Source: Martinezella tropici (GTDB lineage Bacteria > Pseudomonadota > Alphaproteobacteria > Rhizobiales > Rhizobiaceae). Taken from it: DNA of 64,000 nucleotides. Made by a program: the position numbers and the translations under genes. Positions 43,849 through 53,346 of this stretch are shown one piece after another. The notes below the pieces were generated by a model that searched no databases, had not been told where the DNA came from, and was given only the letters and a program-made list of their open reading frames with translations. Each line of letters starts with the position of its first letter. The first letter of the stretch is position 1. Location: NCBI RefSeq assembly GCF_008370325.1, contig NZ_VNIP01000005.1:1-64000 (forward strand), written 5' to 3'.

Positions 43849-45015
43849 CTATACTTCGGCGGTGTTCACCGGCCCTCCGTGGGCGGCAACGATTTCCACC
43901 AGTCCTTGGCGCCTGGAGATGCCGAATTTACCGTAGAGTGAGGATAGATGTTTTTTTACGGTATTGGCAGAAATGCCAAGTACCCGCGCTATGCGCTCGA
44001 CAGTGCTGCCTTCGATCGCCTGCTGCAGCACCCGCACCTCGCTCGGCGTGAGTTTGTAGGCTTTCGTCACAATCTCGATTGCGGAAGCGGCGTGAAGCTC
44101 GGCCTTGCGCACGAAAAATGCTGCTATCGGCGAACTGCCAGCCAGATCAAAGAATCGCCGGCGCAGCGTATCGGTCTGCAAGGGCATAAGAGTTCCGAGC
44201 CAGGTTGCGCCATGGCGGTGTGGAATGATGACGCTTGTAGGCTTGCGGCCGAGAGGGGCGTTGTCACCGGCCGTCACCGCCGCCAAAGAATTATAAAAGG
44301 TCCGGTTAGCGCCCACATTGTTCAGCTTCAGTTCGCCATTTTCGCGTGATACCAAATCTCCCGCTGACAGCAAAGCCTCTGCGGCAGCATTGGCCCATTC
44401 GAGTTTTCCATGTTCGGCGATAATGAACACGGCGGACGAGATGCTTCCAAGCGTAGCCTCAAGAGAAATTGAGTGCAATTTCTCCCGATCAATGTCGCGT
44501 CCGATTAGAACAGCGCGTTGAATATGGGGAGCAAGGAGACCAAGGCGGTATCGCACGCCGTCGTCTACGAGCCCCTGTTTCTCAGAACGTATGATGGTAA
44601 AATTTGCTGAATTTTCCCGGTAGCGCTGGATGTTGAAAAAGGCCGCATCAAGAAAGCCTTGCGGCGCGATCCAGTGCTTGAAGAATTCGGTCTCGCGGAA
44701 CTCTTCCATCGGCATCAGATCGTGACCGGCGTATATGACACCTGGCTCTAGAAAATTGGCCGCTGGATAGAGGGGATTCATCGGCACATATCTGTTCTCG
44801 TAAGAATCGATCGCGGACGAATCCAGCCCCCAGGAATGAAATGTCTCGACCTGTCTCCCGGAAAATTCCTGCCAGAAAATATTGCCGGCTACGCCTTCTA
44901 CAAATGCGCAGCTTCTTTCAAGAATAGACGGCCACAGTGCATCATTTACGACGGTGTCGTATATAGATTCCACAATCCCCGAAAAAACTTCAACATTTTT
45001 TGCTGAAAGATACAT
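43849..45015 (-). CDS. LuxR-type helix-turn-helix regulator
   Basis: About 388 residues. The C-terminal LuxR/FixJ helix-turn-helix (LTPSEVRVLQQAIEGSTVER, ISANTVKKHLSSLYGKFGIS) is clear. The N-terminal 300 residues begin NVEVFSGIVESIYDTVVNDALWP, the usual opening of a PAS-like group of LuxR regulators common in rhizobia. The start is uncertain: MYLSAKNVEV at 45015 agrees best with the family, but no strong ribosome site is present, and an earlier Met at 45126 is possible. It has no autoinducer-binding domain of the classical LuxR type. Confidence 0.88.
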   Translation of the reverse strand: MYLSAKNVEVFSGIVESIYDTVVNDALWPSILERSCAFVEGVAGNIFWQEFSGRQVETFHSWGLDSSAIDSYENRYVPMNPLYPAANFLEPGVIYAGHDLMPMEEFRETEFFKHWIAPQGFLDAAFFNIQRYRENSANFTIIRSEKQGLVDDGVRYRLGLLAPHIQRAVLIGRDIDREKLHSISLEATLGSISSAVFIIAEHGKLEWANAAAEALLSAGDLVSRENGELKLNNVGANRTFYNSLAAVTAGDNAPLGRKPTSVIIPHRHGATWLGTLMPLQTDTLRRRFFDLAGSSPIAAFFVRKAELHAASAIEIVTKAYKLTPSEVRVLQQAIEGSTVERIARVLGISANTVKKHLSSLYGKFGISRRQGLVEIVAAHGGPVNTAEV

Positions 45016-45526
45016 GAGAAAATACACCCATAAGTAGAGATTAATTTCTAATGCTTGCGCCGCAAAGTCTCGAGGTTGGGTTCCCGCGACCTGGAATTGA
45101 TTCATTACCCGTTCGGGTGATGACAAGTCGCGCGTCGACGATACAATAACTTGCGACGGCTTTCGCTAAAAAGATTTTGATTACTCGTTGTGCAAGAGAT
45201 CATTGGCGGGAGCCATATGACGACTTGCAATTGGGATCGGCAGAAGCGGATCAAGACGGATGCGTTGGCTCGAACTGTCTGCGGCGTGCGCTGGCCGGCG
45301 GACGGCAAATGAGGCGCCATGGTCCGTGCTCGCCATGGTTCATGTGTTTCAGCGCCTGACTTCATTAGATCTATTAACGTTGGACTTTCATGAGAACGCC
45401 AAGCACACCCTCGACCGCTCACGCTGCGAAGCGAAATAGAACCGGCTTCTATCTTTCATTCGCTTATCGATGTTCCAGTCAGCATCCAGTTCTCTTCAAG
45501 GTAAGACGGCGACGAAAGGTTGCTTG
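45016..45526. other. intergenic region between divergent LuxR-type genes
   Basis: About 510 bp separating two divergent regulator genes, presumably with both promoters. A short inverted repeat ACCCG-TT-CGGGT lies near 45106. No further gene or RNA is supported. Confidence 0.5.
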
Positions 45527-48190
45527 ATGTTGTTGGAGCGCCAGCCAGCACTGGAAGCGCTTTCCCGCGCCTTGAGAAGCGCCTTCGATGGGGCCGGTCG
45601 GATCGCGGTCATTGAAGGGGAAGCCGGGATTGGGAAGACATCGCTGATACAGGATTTCCTCAGGGCCAAGACTGAGGGCTGCACTGTTCACTGGGGTTGG
45701 AGCGAACCGTTGTTCACCCCACGAGCCCTCGGCCCACTTGAGGACATGGCGCCGCTCCTGGACGACGAGATCTCCGATCTGCTGGCGAATGGCGCCATCC
45801 CCGGCACATTGTTCCCAGCTGTATTTAAGGCTTTGATGCGCGGGCCCGATACAAAGGTGCTGATCTTCGAAGATGTTCATTGGGCCGATCACGCAACGCT
45901 CGACCTCATCCGGTTTCTCAGTCGCCGCATCACTCTGCTGCATACTTTTATTATCCTGACGATGCGCGGCCACGAGGTCGATCCGGATCACCCTGTCACC
46001 CAGCTTCTCGGCGACCTGCCTGCGGTTGCGGCAGAACGCCTTGTCTTGACGCCGCTTTCGCCCGCAGCCGTTGCCGCGCTCGCGGGCGATGTGGACCGCG
46101 GCGCGCAACTGCATCGCGTGACTGGAGGAAATCCGTTTTTCGTCAAGGAACTCTTAGCTGAACACAACGACAACGGCGTTCCAGCTTCCATTCGCGATGC
46201 CGTATGGGCGCGCATTTCACGCCTTCCATCCGACATACGAGGCTTTCTTGAGACTGTGAGTATTGCCCCAGGCGGCGTGGACACCGATCTTATCGAGGCG
46301 ATGATTGGTGGAAATGCCGACGATCTCATAGACCAGTCAGTGGCACGGGGTCTTATAAAATTTGAAGATCGCGGTGTGCTGGTTTTTCGACATGAGCTGG
46401 CAAGGCAGGCAACATTGGAACGCCTTTCGCCCGCTGCTCGGCGGGCACTTCATGCTCGAATGGAAACTGTTCTTTCGCTGCGCGCCGACGCGATCTCGAA
46501 CCCGGCAATCCTCGACCAGCGTCTTTACCACGCGACCGAAGCGGAAAATGGTCAACGCATCCTCGAACTTGCACCGAAGGTCGCCACGCGGGCAGCGGCG
46601 CTCGGCGCCCACCAGCAGGCAGTGTCGCACCTTTCCAAGGCGCTTGAATATGTGACATTAGCACCGCCAGATGCAGCGGCGCAGCTTTACGAGGATTGGG
46701 CTCACGAAACGTTTCTTGCACGTCATGTCTCCCACGAAGCAGCACTGGAGGCTCACAATCGGGCGATAAGTCTGTGGCGGTCTCTCGACCGCCCGGAAAA
46801 AGTTTGCCTCAATCTATGCCGGATTGCCCGGCTGCATTGGCGCAGGGGAGAAACGGGAAGCGCAGACGAATGCGCAGACAGGGCTGTGCGCGAGCTTGAG
46901 GCATTGCCGCCCCGCCCTGAGCTCACGCTCGCCTATAGCACGCGCTCACAACTGCTAATGTTGCAATACCGCTTTGACGAAGCAATTCAATGGGGTGAAC
47001 GCGCAATTGCCCTTGCTGAAAAGCTAGGAGAGATCGAAACTAAAGTCCATGCACTCAACAATGTCGGAACTTCTTTGGCGCTTTCCGGCCGGCCTGGCGG
47101 AAAAGAACGATTGCGAGAAAGCCTCTCTACCGCAATCGAACGCGGCTTTCACGATCATGCCTCGAGAGCCTATACGAATTTCTCGGAGTGCGCTTTGGTG
47201 GATCGGGATTTCGCGCTAGCCGAAAGCCTTCTGGCTGAGGGTATCGCCTTCTGCACTCGACATGACCTTGATTCGACCAACCACTATCTACTTGGCCGAC
47301 AGGCCCAGCTTCGTATGGAACAGGCGCGGTTTCATGACGCCAAGACCATCGCTCATGGCGTGACGCAGATGCCGAGCTTACCGCTCGTGATGCATCTCCC
47401 TGCGCTCACGGTTCTTGGTCGGGTCAAGATGAGGCTTGGGGAGCCCGAGGGAGCGGAGCTACTGAAACGCACTCTTCGCAAAGCGCTCACAACAGGCGAG
47501 CCGCAGCGCATTATCCCCGTCCGTCTCGCCCTCACGGAAGCGGCTTGGCTCGCCGAAGACGATGAAGCGGCGCGAGAACAGCTTCTCGCCCTTTCATTGA
47601 TGGAAACCGGCAATTTTCCCGTCTGGGATTTTGGGGAGCTTGCTGTCTGGCGGAAACGCTGCGGGGCCGATACCCCGCTGAATACGCGAGCGGTGGCGCT
47701 TCCGCCGCCGCGCCTCGCGGAATTGGAGGGCGATCCGACCGCCGCCGCCGGACTCTGGTCATCGCTCGGCCAACGCTACGAGCAAGCGTTATCTCTCATG
47801 CAGGTCCGGGGGGCTCGCGCAGGCGCCGCGTTTGCCGAAGCTGTCGCCATTCTAGATGATCTTGAGGCGCGGCCCGTTGCAGCGCGTGCGCGGCTCCTTG
47901 CGCGCCATATCGGTGCCGCCGATATTCTGCCAAAGCAGCGCCGGGGCCCTTATGCAGCCGCTCGCCACCATCCGCTGGGATTGACAGCGAATGAGCAACA
48001 GGTGCTGGAGTTGATCGTCGAGGGCATGAGCAACAAGGAAATCGCGCGGCGTCTCGCACGGTCGCCGCGCACCATCGAGCATCAGGTTTCGGCTGTGCTT
48101 GGCAAGTTCAGCGCGGTCAACAGAACGGAGGTGCTCCTGCGTGTTCGGGGGGAACCCTGGCTTATGAGGTCTGCGACGGCAAACGCATAG
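45527..48190 (+). CDS. large ATP-binding LuxR-family (LAL/MalT-like) regulator
   Basis: An 887-residue STAND-type regulator starting MLLERQPALEALSRALRSAF. Walker A is EGEAGIGKTS (about residue 34) and Walker B is VLIFEDVHWAD. A TPR-like helical region follows (residues 330-780; repeated Ala/Leu-rich helices with RAISLWRSLDRPEKVCLNLC). The LuxR helix-turn-helix is at the C-terminus (GLTANEQQVLELIVEGMSNK, RSPRTIEHQVSAVLGKFSAV). Such proteins integrate ATP state and an inducer held by the TPR part. It is 350 bp upstream of the di-haem/YeiH pair in the same direction, and is the best candidate for its regulator. Confidence 0.93.
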   Translation: MLLERQPALEALSRALRSAFDGAGRIAVIEGEAGIGKTSLIQDFLRAKTEGCTVHWGWSEPLFTPRALGPLEDMAPLLDDEISDLLANGAIPGTLFPAVFKALMRGPDTKVLIFEDVHWADHATLDLIRFLSRRITLLHTFIILTMRGHEVDPDHPVTQLLGDLPAVAAERLVLTPLSPAAVAALAGDVDRGAQLHRVTGGNPFFVKELLAEHNDNGVPASIRDAVWARISRLPSDIRGFLETVSIAPGGVDTDLIEAMIGGNADDLIDQSVARGLIKFEDRGVLVFRHELARQATLERLSPAARRALHARMETVLSLRADAISNPAILDQRLYHATEAENGQRILELAPKVATRAAALGAHQQAVSHLSKALEYVTLAPPDAAAQLYEDWAHETFLARHVSHEAALEAHNRAISLWRSLDRPEKVCLNLCRIARLHWRRGETGSADECADRAVRELEALPPRPELTLAYSTRSQLLMLQYRFDEAIQWGERAIALAEKLGEIETKVHALNNVGTSLALSGRPGGKERLRESLSTAIERGFHDHASRAYTNFSECALVDRDFALAESLLAEGIAFCTRHDLDSTNHYLLGRQAQLRMEQARFHDAKTIAHGVTQMPSLPLVMHLPALTVLGRVKMRLGEPEGAELLKRTLRKALTTGEPQRIIPVRLALTEAAWLAEDDEAAREQLLALSLMETGNFPVWDFGELAVWRKRCGADTPLNTRAVALPPPRLAELEGDPTAAAGLWSSLGQRYEQALSLMQVRGARAGAAFAEAVAILDDLEARPVAARARLLARHIGAADILPKQRRGPYAAARHHPLGLTANEQQVLELIVEGMSNKEIARRLARSPRTIEHQVSAVLGKFSAVNRTEVLLRVRGEPWLMRSATANA

Positions 48191-48540
48191 GATCCGCGGA
48201 TCCGTGCAACCCCGAAGCGCCACCCGAGAAATTCAACGGGTATTAGTCATCAATCCTCGGCGTAATTCATGCGGCACAAAATTAGGTAACCGATAGGCGA
48301 AACATAGGCGGTCCTGCCGATGAAGACCAGCTTGCAGATGCCATATGATGAACTTATGCCGCGTCGTTTTTTGCAAGCCTAGCCACGCAGCCACCAACAC
48401 ATGCTTTGCGTTTCTGCTTATTTCGGCTCTGTCGAAAAATTGCATCAAGCAGCCGCCTCTCCGTCGAAAGGCTTCGTCTGCTCTTTGTATCTGTGCCGGT
48501 TTGTCCAAGTTGTTCGTGTCATTCCCAAGGTCACTAGAAT
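48191..48540. other. promoter-bearing gap before the di-haem/YeiH pair
   Basis: About 350 bp. A perfect 14-bp palindrome GGATCCGCGGATCC (48190-48203) overlaps the end of the preceding gene's stop codon. No terminator T-run follows it, and no gene is supported. The promoter of the next operon probably lies here. Confidence 0.5.
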
Positions 48541-50700
48541 ATGTCATGCGCTGTCGCACCCCTCGTTCATCGGTTAGTGATTGTTTTCTCATCGAGCCCT
48601 GCACGACTGGTGTTTCGGCAGCGAAACCATGTTGGCGGATTTCGGCTTCGGCTTCGGCTTCAGCGTGGCGCAGTTCTCATTCCCGCATTGTTTCCTTTGT
48701 TTTACCCAGGAGCGGCACCGGCACAGGAGACCGCTCCCAGTTGGCAGTTGACAGGTCGTATCGTCGCAATCGGATTGCCGGGAGTGACCGGCGTGCGGGA
48801 AGTCGGTCGTTTCCATTTCGGCGGACCTATACCAGGAAACCCCGACTTCCTGCTTGCTACAAGAGATGACCGCGTTCTCGGTCCGACGAGGGTTCTCGTC
48901 GCGGTTAGAAGCAATCTTGGCGCTACACCGAGCGATCCCACTAAGATACCAGGCGCCATTGTCTCGATCGATCCTCGCGGCTCTGGCGATGGAAAACCTG
49001 TTATCGTCCCGGCGGATCTTGCAAGGCTTGATCAACATGCCGGGGCCGCGGTGCAGCTTTATTCAGCCCAAATTGATGCCTATCGCAACGATTTCAACAG
49101 CCCTTCGGCGTTGACCGCTAAATTGACCGGTGTCGTCGGACCACGATACATCTCGATCAATGACGCATTTGGGCGGCCATGGATAGCGAATGCGCCAGAC
49201 GGGCTCTCTGGCCCCGGTACAATAACGGTGCTTGATCCGAATGGAGTTCCGCTTGCCAACCCGCCAAGTGCGGACGCCGGTGGCGTGTTTGCCGGTTGGG
49301 AGACCAATCGAAGGGAAGTGCCGATCGGTCGGCCAAATACCTGGTTTGGCAAACTACTCAACTATCGCAAAAGCGGTCAGCTCACCCCAGGTGCCTTGAC
49401 GACTGGAGCACTTGGCACCGCTTTCCTCGGCGCATCTCCCGATGGAACGGGCTTTGCCGTTTTCGCCGCCGTCACCGCAGAAGGGTCGCTGGTTCAGATT
49501 CACGTCCAAGACGGTGTCGATGGCCTTGCCGATCCCGGGACTATAAAGGTTAGCCGATCAGCCGGGGATGATCCCGGGGTTGTCGGCATGGCGTTCAACT
49601 GGACTCCCAACCGAATTCTATATGTCGCTGACCCCGGCGAGAACACGCTCGATGCCCTTGAACTTTCAGATGACACACGACAGTTTAGAATTACAAAGCG
49701 AAGAAAGATCGCCCTCGGTGCTTTTGATCATCCCGTCGACATCGCGCCGGCCACCGCGGAAGTCGCCAATCCGCTCTTCTCGAGCCTCACCACGCTTTCC
49801 GGCGGGTCGGACCTCTATGTCGCTAACCGGGGCAACGGTACGATACTTCGTCTCGATCAAGATGGGAGATTGCTGGCTCGGGCGCAGATCTCCATTCCCA
49901 ACGAGGGAGCAATCGGGGCGGATCGACTACAGGCAATCGCGACCTCCGCTGATGGGCAACATATCTGGGCCACGATCACCGGTGCCATCCAAGGTTTTCC
50001 CGGCCAGGATGGTGCCCTTATCGAACTCCCTGCCTTCGATAGGGATGGTATCTTCGACGCAAAGATGCCATCCCAGGATGTTCTGACCGAGAACGACCTA
50101 GTTAGCCAGGGCAAGGTCGATTTCGAGACTGAATACACCGCCAAGACTGGTCTTGGGCAGTTATTCAATGCGTCTTCTTGCGCTACGTGCCATCCCGGCC
50201 CCGGCGGCGCGAGCACGGATGCAATCCACTTTGCGCGGAGGATTGCGCATATGGATCCCGCGACCGGTCGGGTAGAACTGCTGGTACAGGGAAGCTCCCC
50301 TGTGGCGGGGCGTTTTGTGCGTCGGGGCGGAGAGACCATGAAGGCGCCACTCCCGCGTGACGCCAATGTCGTCTCGCTGCGTGCACCGCCTCTGTTGTTT
50401 GGCATTGCTCGGATTGATGACATTCCCGACAGCGTTATCGCGGCTCAAGCGGTGGCCAAAGGAGACGGGATTAAAGGCCATCCGAACTACGTGATCGATA
50501 CGGAGGGCAAGACACGCATTGGACGCTATGGTTGGAAGGCAGACAAGGCGACGCTTTCCGACATGGTCGCCAGCGCGCTTGCCATTGAAATTGGCGATAC
50601 CGATGCTGCTCGTCCTAATCGAGGCGGTCCCTCCAATGTTGTTGCGACAATGACCGCTTTTCTCCATCAGATGACGCCGGAAAGAGCAGGCAAACCATGA
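48541..50700 (+). CDS. exported beta-propeller protein fused to the first haem half of a di-haem oxidoreductase (DHOR/DUF1111-like)
   Basis: A 719-residue protein. A basic, hydrophobic leader (residues 34-62, RLRLRLQRGAVLIPALFPLF ending AAPAQ) looks like a Sec signal, preceded by an unusually long N-tail; the true start could be later. Residues 70-520 look like a β-propeller (LYVADPGENTLDALELSD, DLYVANRGNGTILRLDQDG). Residues 535-719 match the first part of DHOR: CxxCH at Cys547-Cys550-His551 in LFNASSCATCHPGPGG, then PPLLFGIARIDDIPDSVI and GRYGWKADKATLSDMVASAL. The second DHOR haem half is absent here and appears in the next gene, which overlaps by ATGA. Probably a periplasmic redox protein. 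Confidence 0.8.
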   Translation: MSCAVAPLVHRLVIVFSSSPARLVFRQRNHVGGFRLRLRLQRGAVLIPALFPLFYPGAAPAQETAPSWQLTGRIVAIGLPGVTGVREVGRFHFGGPIPGNPDFLLATRDDRVLGPTRVLVAVRSNLGATPSDPTKIPGAIVSIDPRGSGDGKPVIVPADLARLDQHAGAAVQLYSAQIDAYRNDFNSPSALTAKLTGVVGPRYISINDAFGRPWIANAPDGLSGPGTITVLDPNGVPLANPPSADAGGVFAGWETNRREVPIGRPNTWFGKLLNYRKSGQLTPGALTTGALGTAFLGASPDGTGFAVFAAVTAEGSLVQIHVQDGVDGLADPGTIKVSRSAGDDPGVVGMAFNWTPNRILYVADPGENTLDALELSDDTRQFRITKRRKIALGAFDHPVDIAPATAEVANPLFSSLTTLSGGSDLYVANRGNGTILRLDQDGRLLARAQISIPNEGAIGADRLQAIATSADGQHIWATITGAIQGFPGQDGALIELPAFDRDGIFDAKMPSQDVLTENDLVSQGKVDFETEYTAKTGLGQLFNASSCATCHPGPGGASTDAIHFARRIAHMDPATGRVELLVQGSSPVAGRFVRRGGETMKAPLPRDANVVSLRAPPLLFGIARIDDIPDSVIAAQAVAKGDGIKGHPNYVIDTEGKTRIGRYGWKADKATLSDMVASALAIEIGDTDAARPNRGGPSNVVATMTAFLHQMTPERAGKP
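48641..48661 (+). repeat. short tandem hexamer repeat in the leader of the di-haem gene
   Basis: Three and a half copies of TTCGGC, encoding the alternating Arg-Leu run just before the hydrophobic core of the signal peptide. Copy-number change would keep frame but alter the positive charge of the leader. Confidence 0.7.
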
Positions 50701-52124
50701 CTCTCGCAACAACCGCGTTCGACGCTCCCCGGGCGATCAGACTGTCTTTCCCCGGCCTTGTTGTCGCCGCTCTCTGCGCGCTTGCTGCCGGCTGGATAGC
50801 CGGCGGTCTTGGCGAGCCGCTGTCGCGCAATCCGGTGCTAGTAGCGATGCTACTCGGCCTCGCCCTCGGCAATTGCTTTACTACTCCGGAGGCTCTACTT
50901 CCGGGTCTGGATTTTACCAAGCGCTATCTGCTCCGGCTGGCCGTCATACTGATTGGCTTCCGTATCACTATCAATCTTCTGCTTGATCTTGGCGCCGCGC
51001 CTCTTCTCATCGCTTTGTTCGAACTGATCTTGGTGCTCTGTCTCGTCTATATGGTTGGCCGCAAGGTGCTTCGTCTTGAGCCCGAATTTGCGCTCCTAAC
51101 TGCAATCGGCTGCGCAGTTTGTGGGGCGGCGGCGATCCTCTCGGCGAGCGCGATCCTTCGTAGTCGCGACCGTAACGCCGGAATTGCTATCGCGCTTATC
51201 ACTCTCGCCGGCACTGTGTCCCTGCTTGTTTATCCGGTCTTGTTCCTCGCTGGTTGGTTGCCGCAACTTGATGATAGGACATTCGGGATATTTGTCGGTG
51301 CCAGTATCTTCGAGCTTGCCCAGGTTTACGGCGCATCCCATGCCGTGTCCGAGGGCGCGCTAAACACGGCGACATTAGTCAAGTTGACCAAGGTCTTAAT
51401 GCTGATACCACTTCTGCTCGTCTTCGGCGTGTTTGCACGGCGGAAGAGCGGTGGGGGCGGGATGCCGATCCCAGTCCCGTGGTTTGTGCTTGGTTTCGGG
51501 GCGGTCGTCTTCCTGAACTCCCATATGACACTTGACCCACGGATCCGCGGCCCGATTATAGATTTCGATCAATTCCTTTTCATGATGGTGATGGCCGCGC
51601 TAGGGCTCACAACCAGGCTGACGCGGCTGACCGAAGTCGGAGGGCCATGGCGTCTGGTAGCAATAGGTGGCTTCGGTGTCGTCATCTCTGCCGCTATTAC
51701 CTATGCCGCACTTGGCTTGCTTTCCGCCAATGGCACAAAGACCGCCTCCCGGACCACCGAAAGCCGAATGCTGGCAGATCCCGGCGGGCGCCTGTTTTCG
51801 AACATTGGCTGTTCAAAATGCCATGTACCCGCGCTTCTTGGGCGCCAGGGGGAGGTTCCCCTTTATTCCGATCTGCTGCTGCACGATATGGGCGGAGCGC
51901 TTGATGACAAGATTCTCCAGGGTGATGCAATCGGATCTGAGTGGCGCACCACGCCTTTAATCGATCTGCATCTACGCACGCGCTATCTGCATGACAACCG
52001 AGCCGAATCCTTGGCAGATGCGATTTTCGCGCACGGCGGTGAAGCCAAGATCGTCAGAGATCGATTTTTTGCGCTCAATGATGCTGACCGGCATGCGATT
52101 CTCGAATTCGCCGGCAAATTGTGA
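50697..52124 (+). CDS. YeiH/UPF0324-type membrane protein fused to the second haem half of a di-haem oxidoreductase
   Basis: A 475-residue fusion. Residues 15-343 are a full YeiH-type protein (TIGR00698-like, putative sulfate/sulfite exporter): about ten helices, RNPVLVAMLLGLALGN, AIGCAVCGAAAILSASAIL and VGASIFELAQV. Residues 355-475 are soluble and carry CxxCH (Cys372-Cys375-His376) in LFSNIGCSKCHVPALLG, then VPLYSDLLLHDMG, SEWRTTPLIDLHLRTRYLHD and AIFAHGGEAKIVRDRFFALN, the usual C-terminal haem half of DHOR. The ATG overlaps the preceding stop (ATGA), so the halves are made together. The haem part should be periplasmic. I know of no described fusion of this kind. Confidence 0.85.
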   Translation: MTLATTAFDAPRAIRLSFPGLVVAALCALAAGWIAGGLGEPLSRNPVLVAMLLGLALGNCFTTPEALLPGLDFTKRYLLRLAVILIGFRITINLLLDLGAAPLLIALFELILVLCLVYMVGRKVLRLEPEFALLTAIGCAVCGAAAILSASAILRSRDRNAGIAIALITLAGTVSLLVYPVLFLAGWLPQLDDRTFGIFVGASIFELAQVYGASHAVSEGALNTATLVKLTKVLMLIPLLLVFGVFARRKSGGGGMPIPVPWFVLGFGAVVFLNSHMTLDPRIRGPIIDFDQFLFMMVMAALGLTTRLTRLTEVGGPWRLVAIGGFGVVISAAITYAALGLLSANGTKTASRTTESRMLADPGGRLFSNIGCSKCHVPALLGRQGEVPLYSDLLLHDMGGALDDKILQGDAIGSEWRTTPLIDLHLRTRYLHDNRAESLADAIFAHGGEAKIVRDRFFALNDADRHAILEFAGKL

Positions 52125-52183
52125 GGCTATCAATGGCATATGATGATGTAAATCGTAGGTATCTGTGTTCTGGAGGACAAGTA

Positions 52184-52438
52184 ATGAAGCCAGGGATGCG
52201 CCGAAAAATCCCCGCTCTCACGCTGAGGAAAGACGGTGGATCAACATGCCGACGTATAAATACAGTGCGAGATGCTGTGGAAACGCTCTTGGAGCACTGG
52301 CCGATCGATGATGGGGAAGAATACCTGACAGCAGTGCACGTATGCCTTGACGCTATTCATGGCCGAATTGCTCCCGGGGCAGTCCGAGATGCGATGCTCA
52401 GGGCTGCGGAAGAAGCCGGCGTATCAGTGCTGCAGTGA
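52184..52438 (+). CDS. DUF982-family small protein
   Basis: An 84-residue protein behind a good TGGAGGACA ribosome site. The segment RINTVRDAVETLLEHWPIDD, then EEYLTAVHVCLDAIHGRIAP and DAMLRAAEEAGV, follows the DUF982 pattern found mainly in Rhizobiales, often in several copies on plasmids. Function is unknown. It begins 60 bp after the YeiH fusion gene on the same strand; an upstream in-frame ATG overlaps that stop but lacks a ribosome site. Confidence 0.85.
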   Translation: MKPGMRRKIPALTLRKDGGSTCRRINTVRDAVETLLEHWPIDDGEEYLTAVHVCLDAIHGRIAPGAVRDAMLRAAEEAGVSVLQ

Positions 52439-52669
52439 GCGCTGAAGTGACTCCGCTATTCATCTTTGTTCAGTTTCACACCGCTTTGACCCAGATTTGC
52501 ATTCGAGGCTGACCCATTCAGTGGCTGCGAGCCCATTGACGACTTTGCTATATCGACATCCAGGCTCGGTCACGATGAAATGCAAAGTTGGGTGAAATCT
52601 CAACGCAAATGAACAGTCAATCGTTTCTCACCGTGATATGGTGCATCGATATAGACCGAGGGAATAGTA

Positions 52670-52918
52670 ATGATGGCTGACGACCCGAAGGATTTAGACG
52701 GAAGTAACTTCGATCCGAAAGAAATCGAGCGCCGTCTACACGGCCTCAATACGCGCCGAGAAACGGTCGATCAACCCACCACAGTCGGTTGCTGGCACGA
52801 CGGTAAACACTATCCGGAAGACAGCGTGATCCTGATCGATGGTGCCTCCGTCCGTTGCATGCTCGGACTATGGAAGCCGATCCTGACAGAAAAGACGCCA
52901 TCGGAGCCAGGTGGGTAG
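52670..52918 (+). CDS. small hypothetical protein (two-cysteine, DUF1496-like outline)
   Basis: An 82-residue acidic protein, starting at one of two adjacent ATGs. The C-terminal part GCWHDGKHYPEDSVILIDGA, SVRCMLGLWKPI has two Cys and a Trp in a pattern resembling DUF1496-like small proteins (CxxDGxxYxxGS...C...W). No signal peptide or helix is evident, so it is probably cytoplasmic. The ribosome site is weak. The family link is tentative. Confidence 0.6.
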   Translation: MMADDPKDLDGSNFDPKEIERRLHGLNTRRETVDQPTTVGCWHDGKHYPEDSVILIDGASVRCMLGLWKPILTEKTPSEPGG

Positions 52919-52983
52919 AGAATTCATCAAACAATCCGACATCTATTAAGTGAAAATCATCATTTGGAAACAAGGAGATCAGC

Positions 52984-53346
52984 ATGAGCATTGGATTCGG
53001 ATCGCCTCAAGATCTCGGAAACGGCGGGTATAGAGTAGGTGTTTCTCGATACAGCCAAGACGGCAAGAAATTCAGCGCCACAGGTACAGTAGTCGTGAAT
53101 ATTAGAGACTACACGGGAGATGAAACAAACCCCCAAAAGCAGGCACTGGCATTGGCGGTCTCAGCGGTAGCAGCCCATCCCGAGGTATTGGTGCCGATCT
53201 CACCGATTCCTGCTCAGAAAATGCATATTATCCTGCGGGTACTCGACAAAAACGGAAAAGCGACTGATCAAGATAGGGATTTCTTTCAGCCCAGTGATGC
53301 AGAGCTGACAAAAGGTGCCACGACATATCAAACCAAGAATTCATGA
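52984..53346 (+). CDS. hypothetical protein
   Basis: A 120-residue protein with a strong AAGGAG ribosome site, so probably real. It begins MSIGFGSPQDLGNGGYRVGV and contains SATGTVVVNIRDYTGDETNP; alternating β-strand-like segments suggest a small all-β domain. There is no signal peptide, membrane helix or known motif. It follows the previous small gene by 65 bp and may share its transcript. I do not recognise the family. Confidence 0.65.
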   Translation: MSIGFGSPQDLGNGGYRVGVSRYSQDGKKFSATGTVVVNIRDYTGDETNPQKQALALAVSAVAAHPEVLVPISPIPAQKMHIILRVLDKNGKATDQDRDFFQPSDAELTKGATTYQTKNS

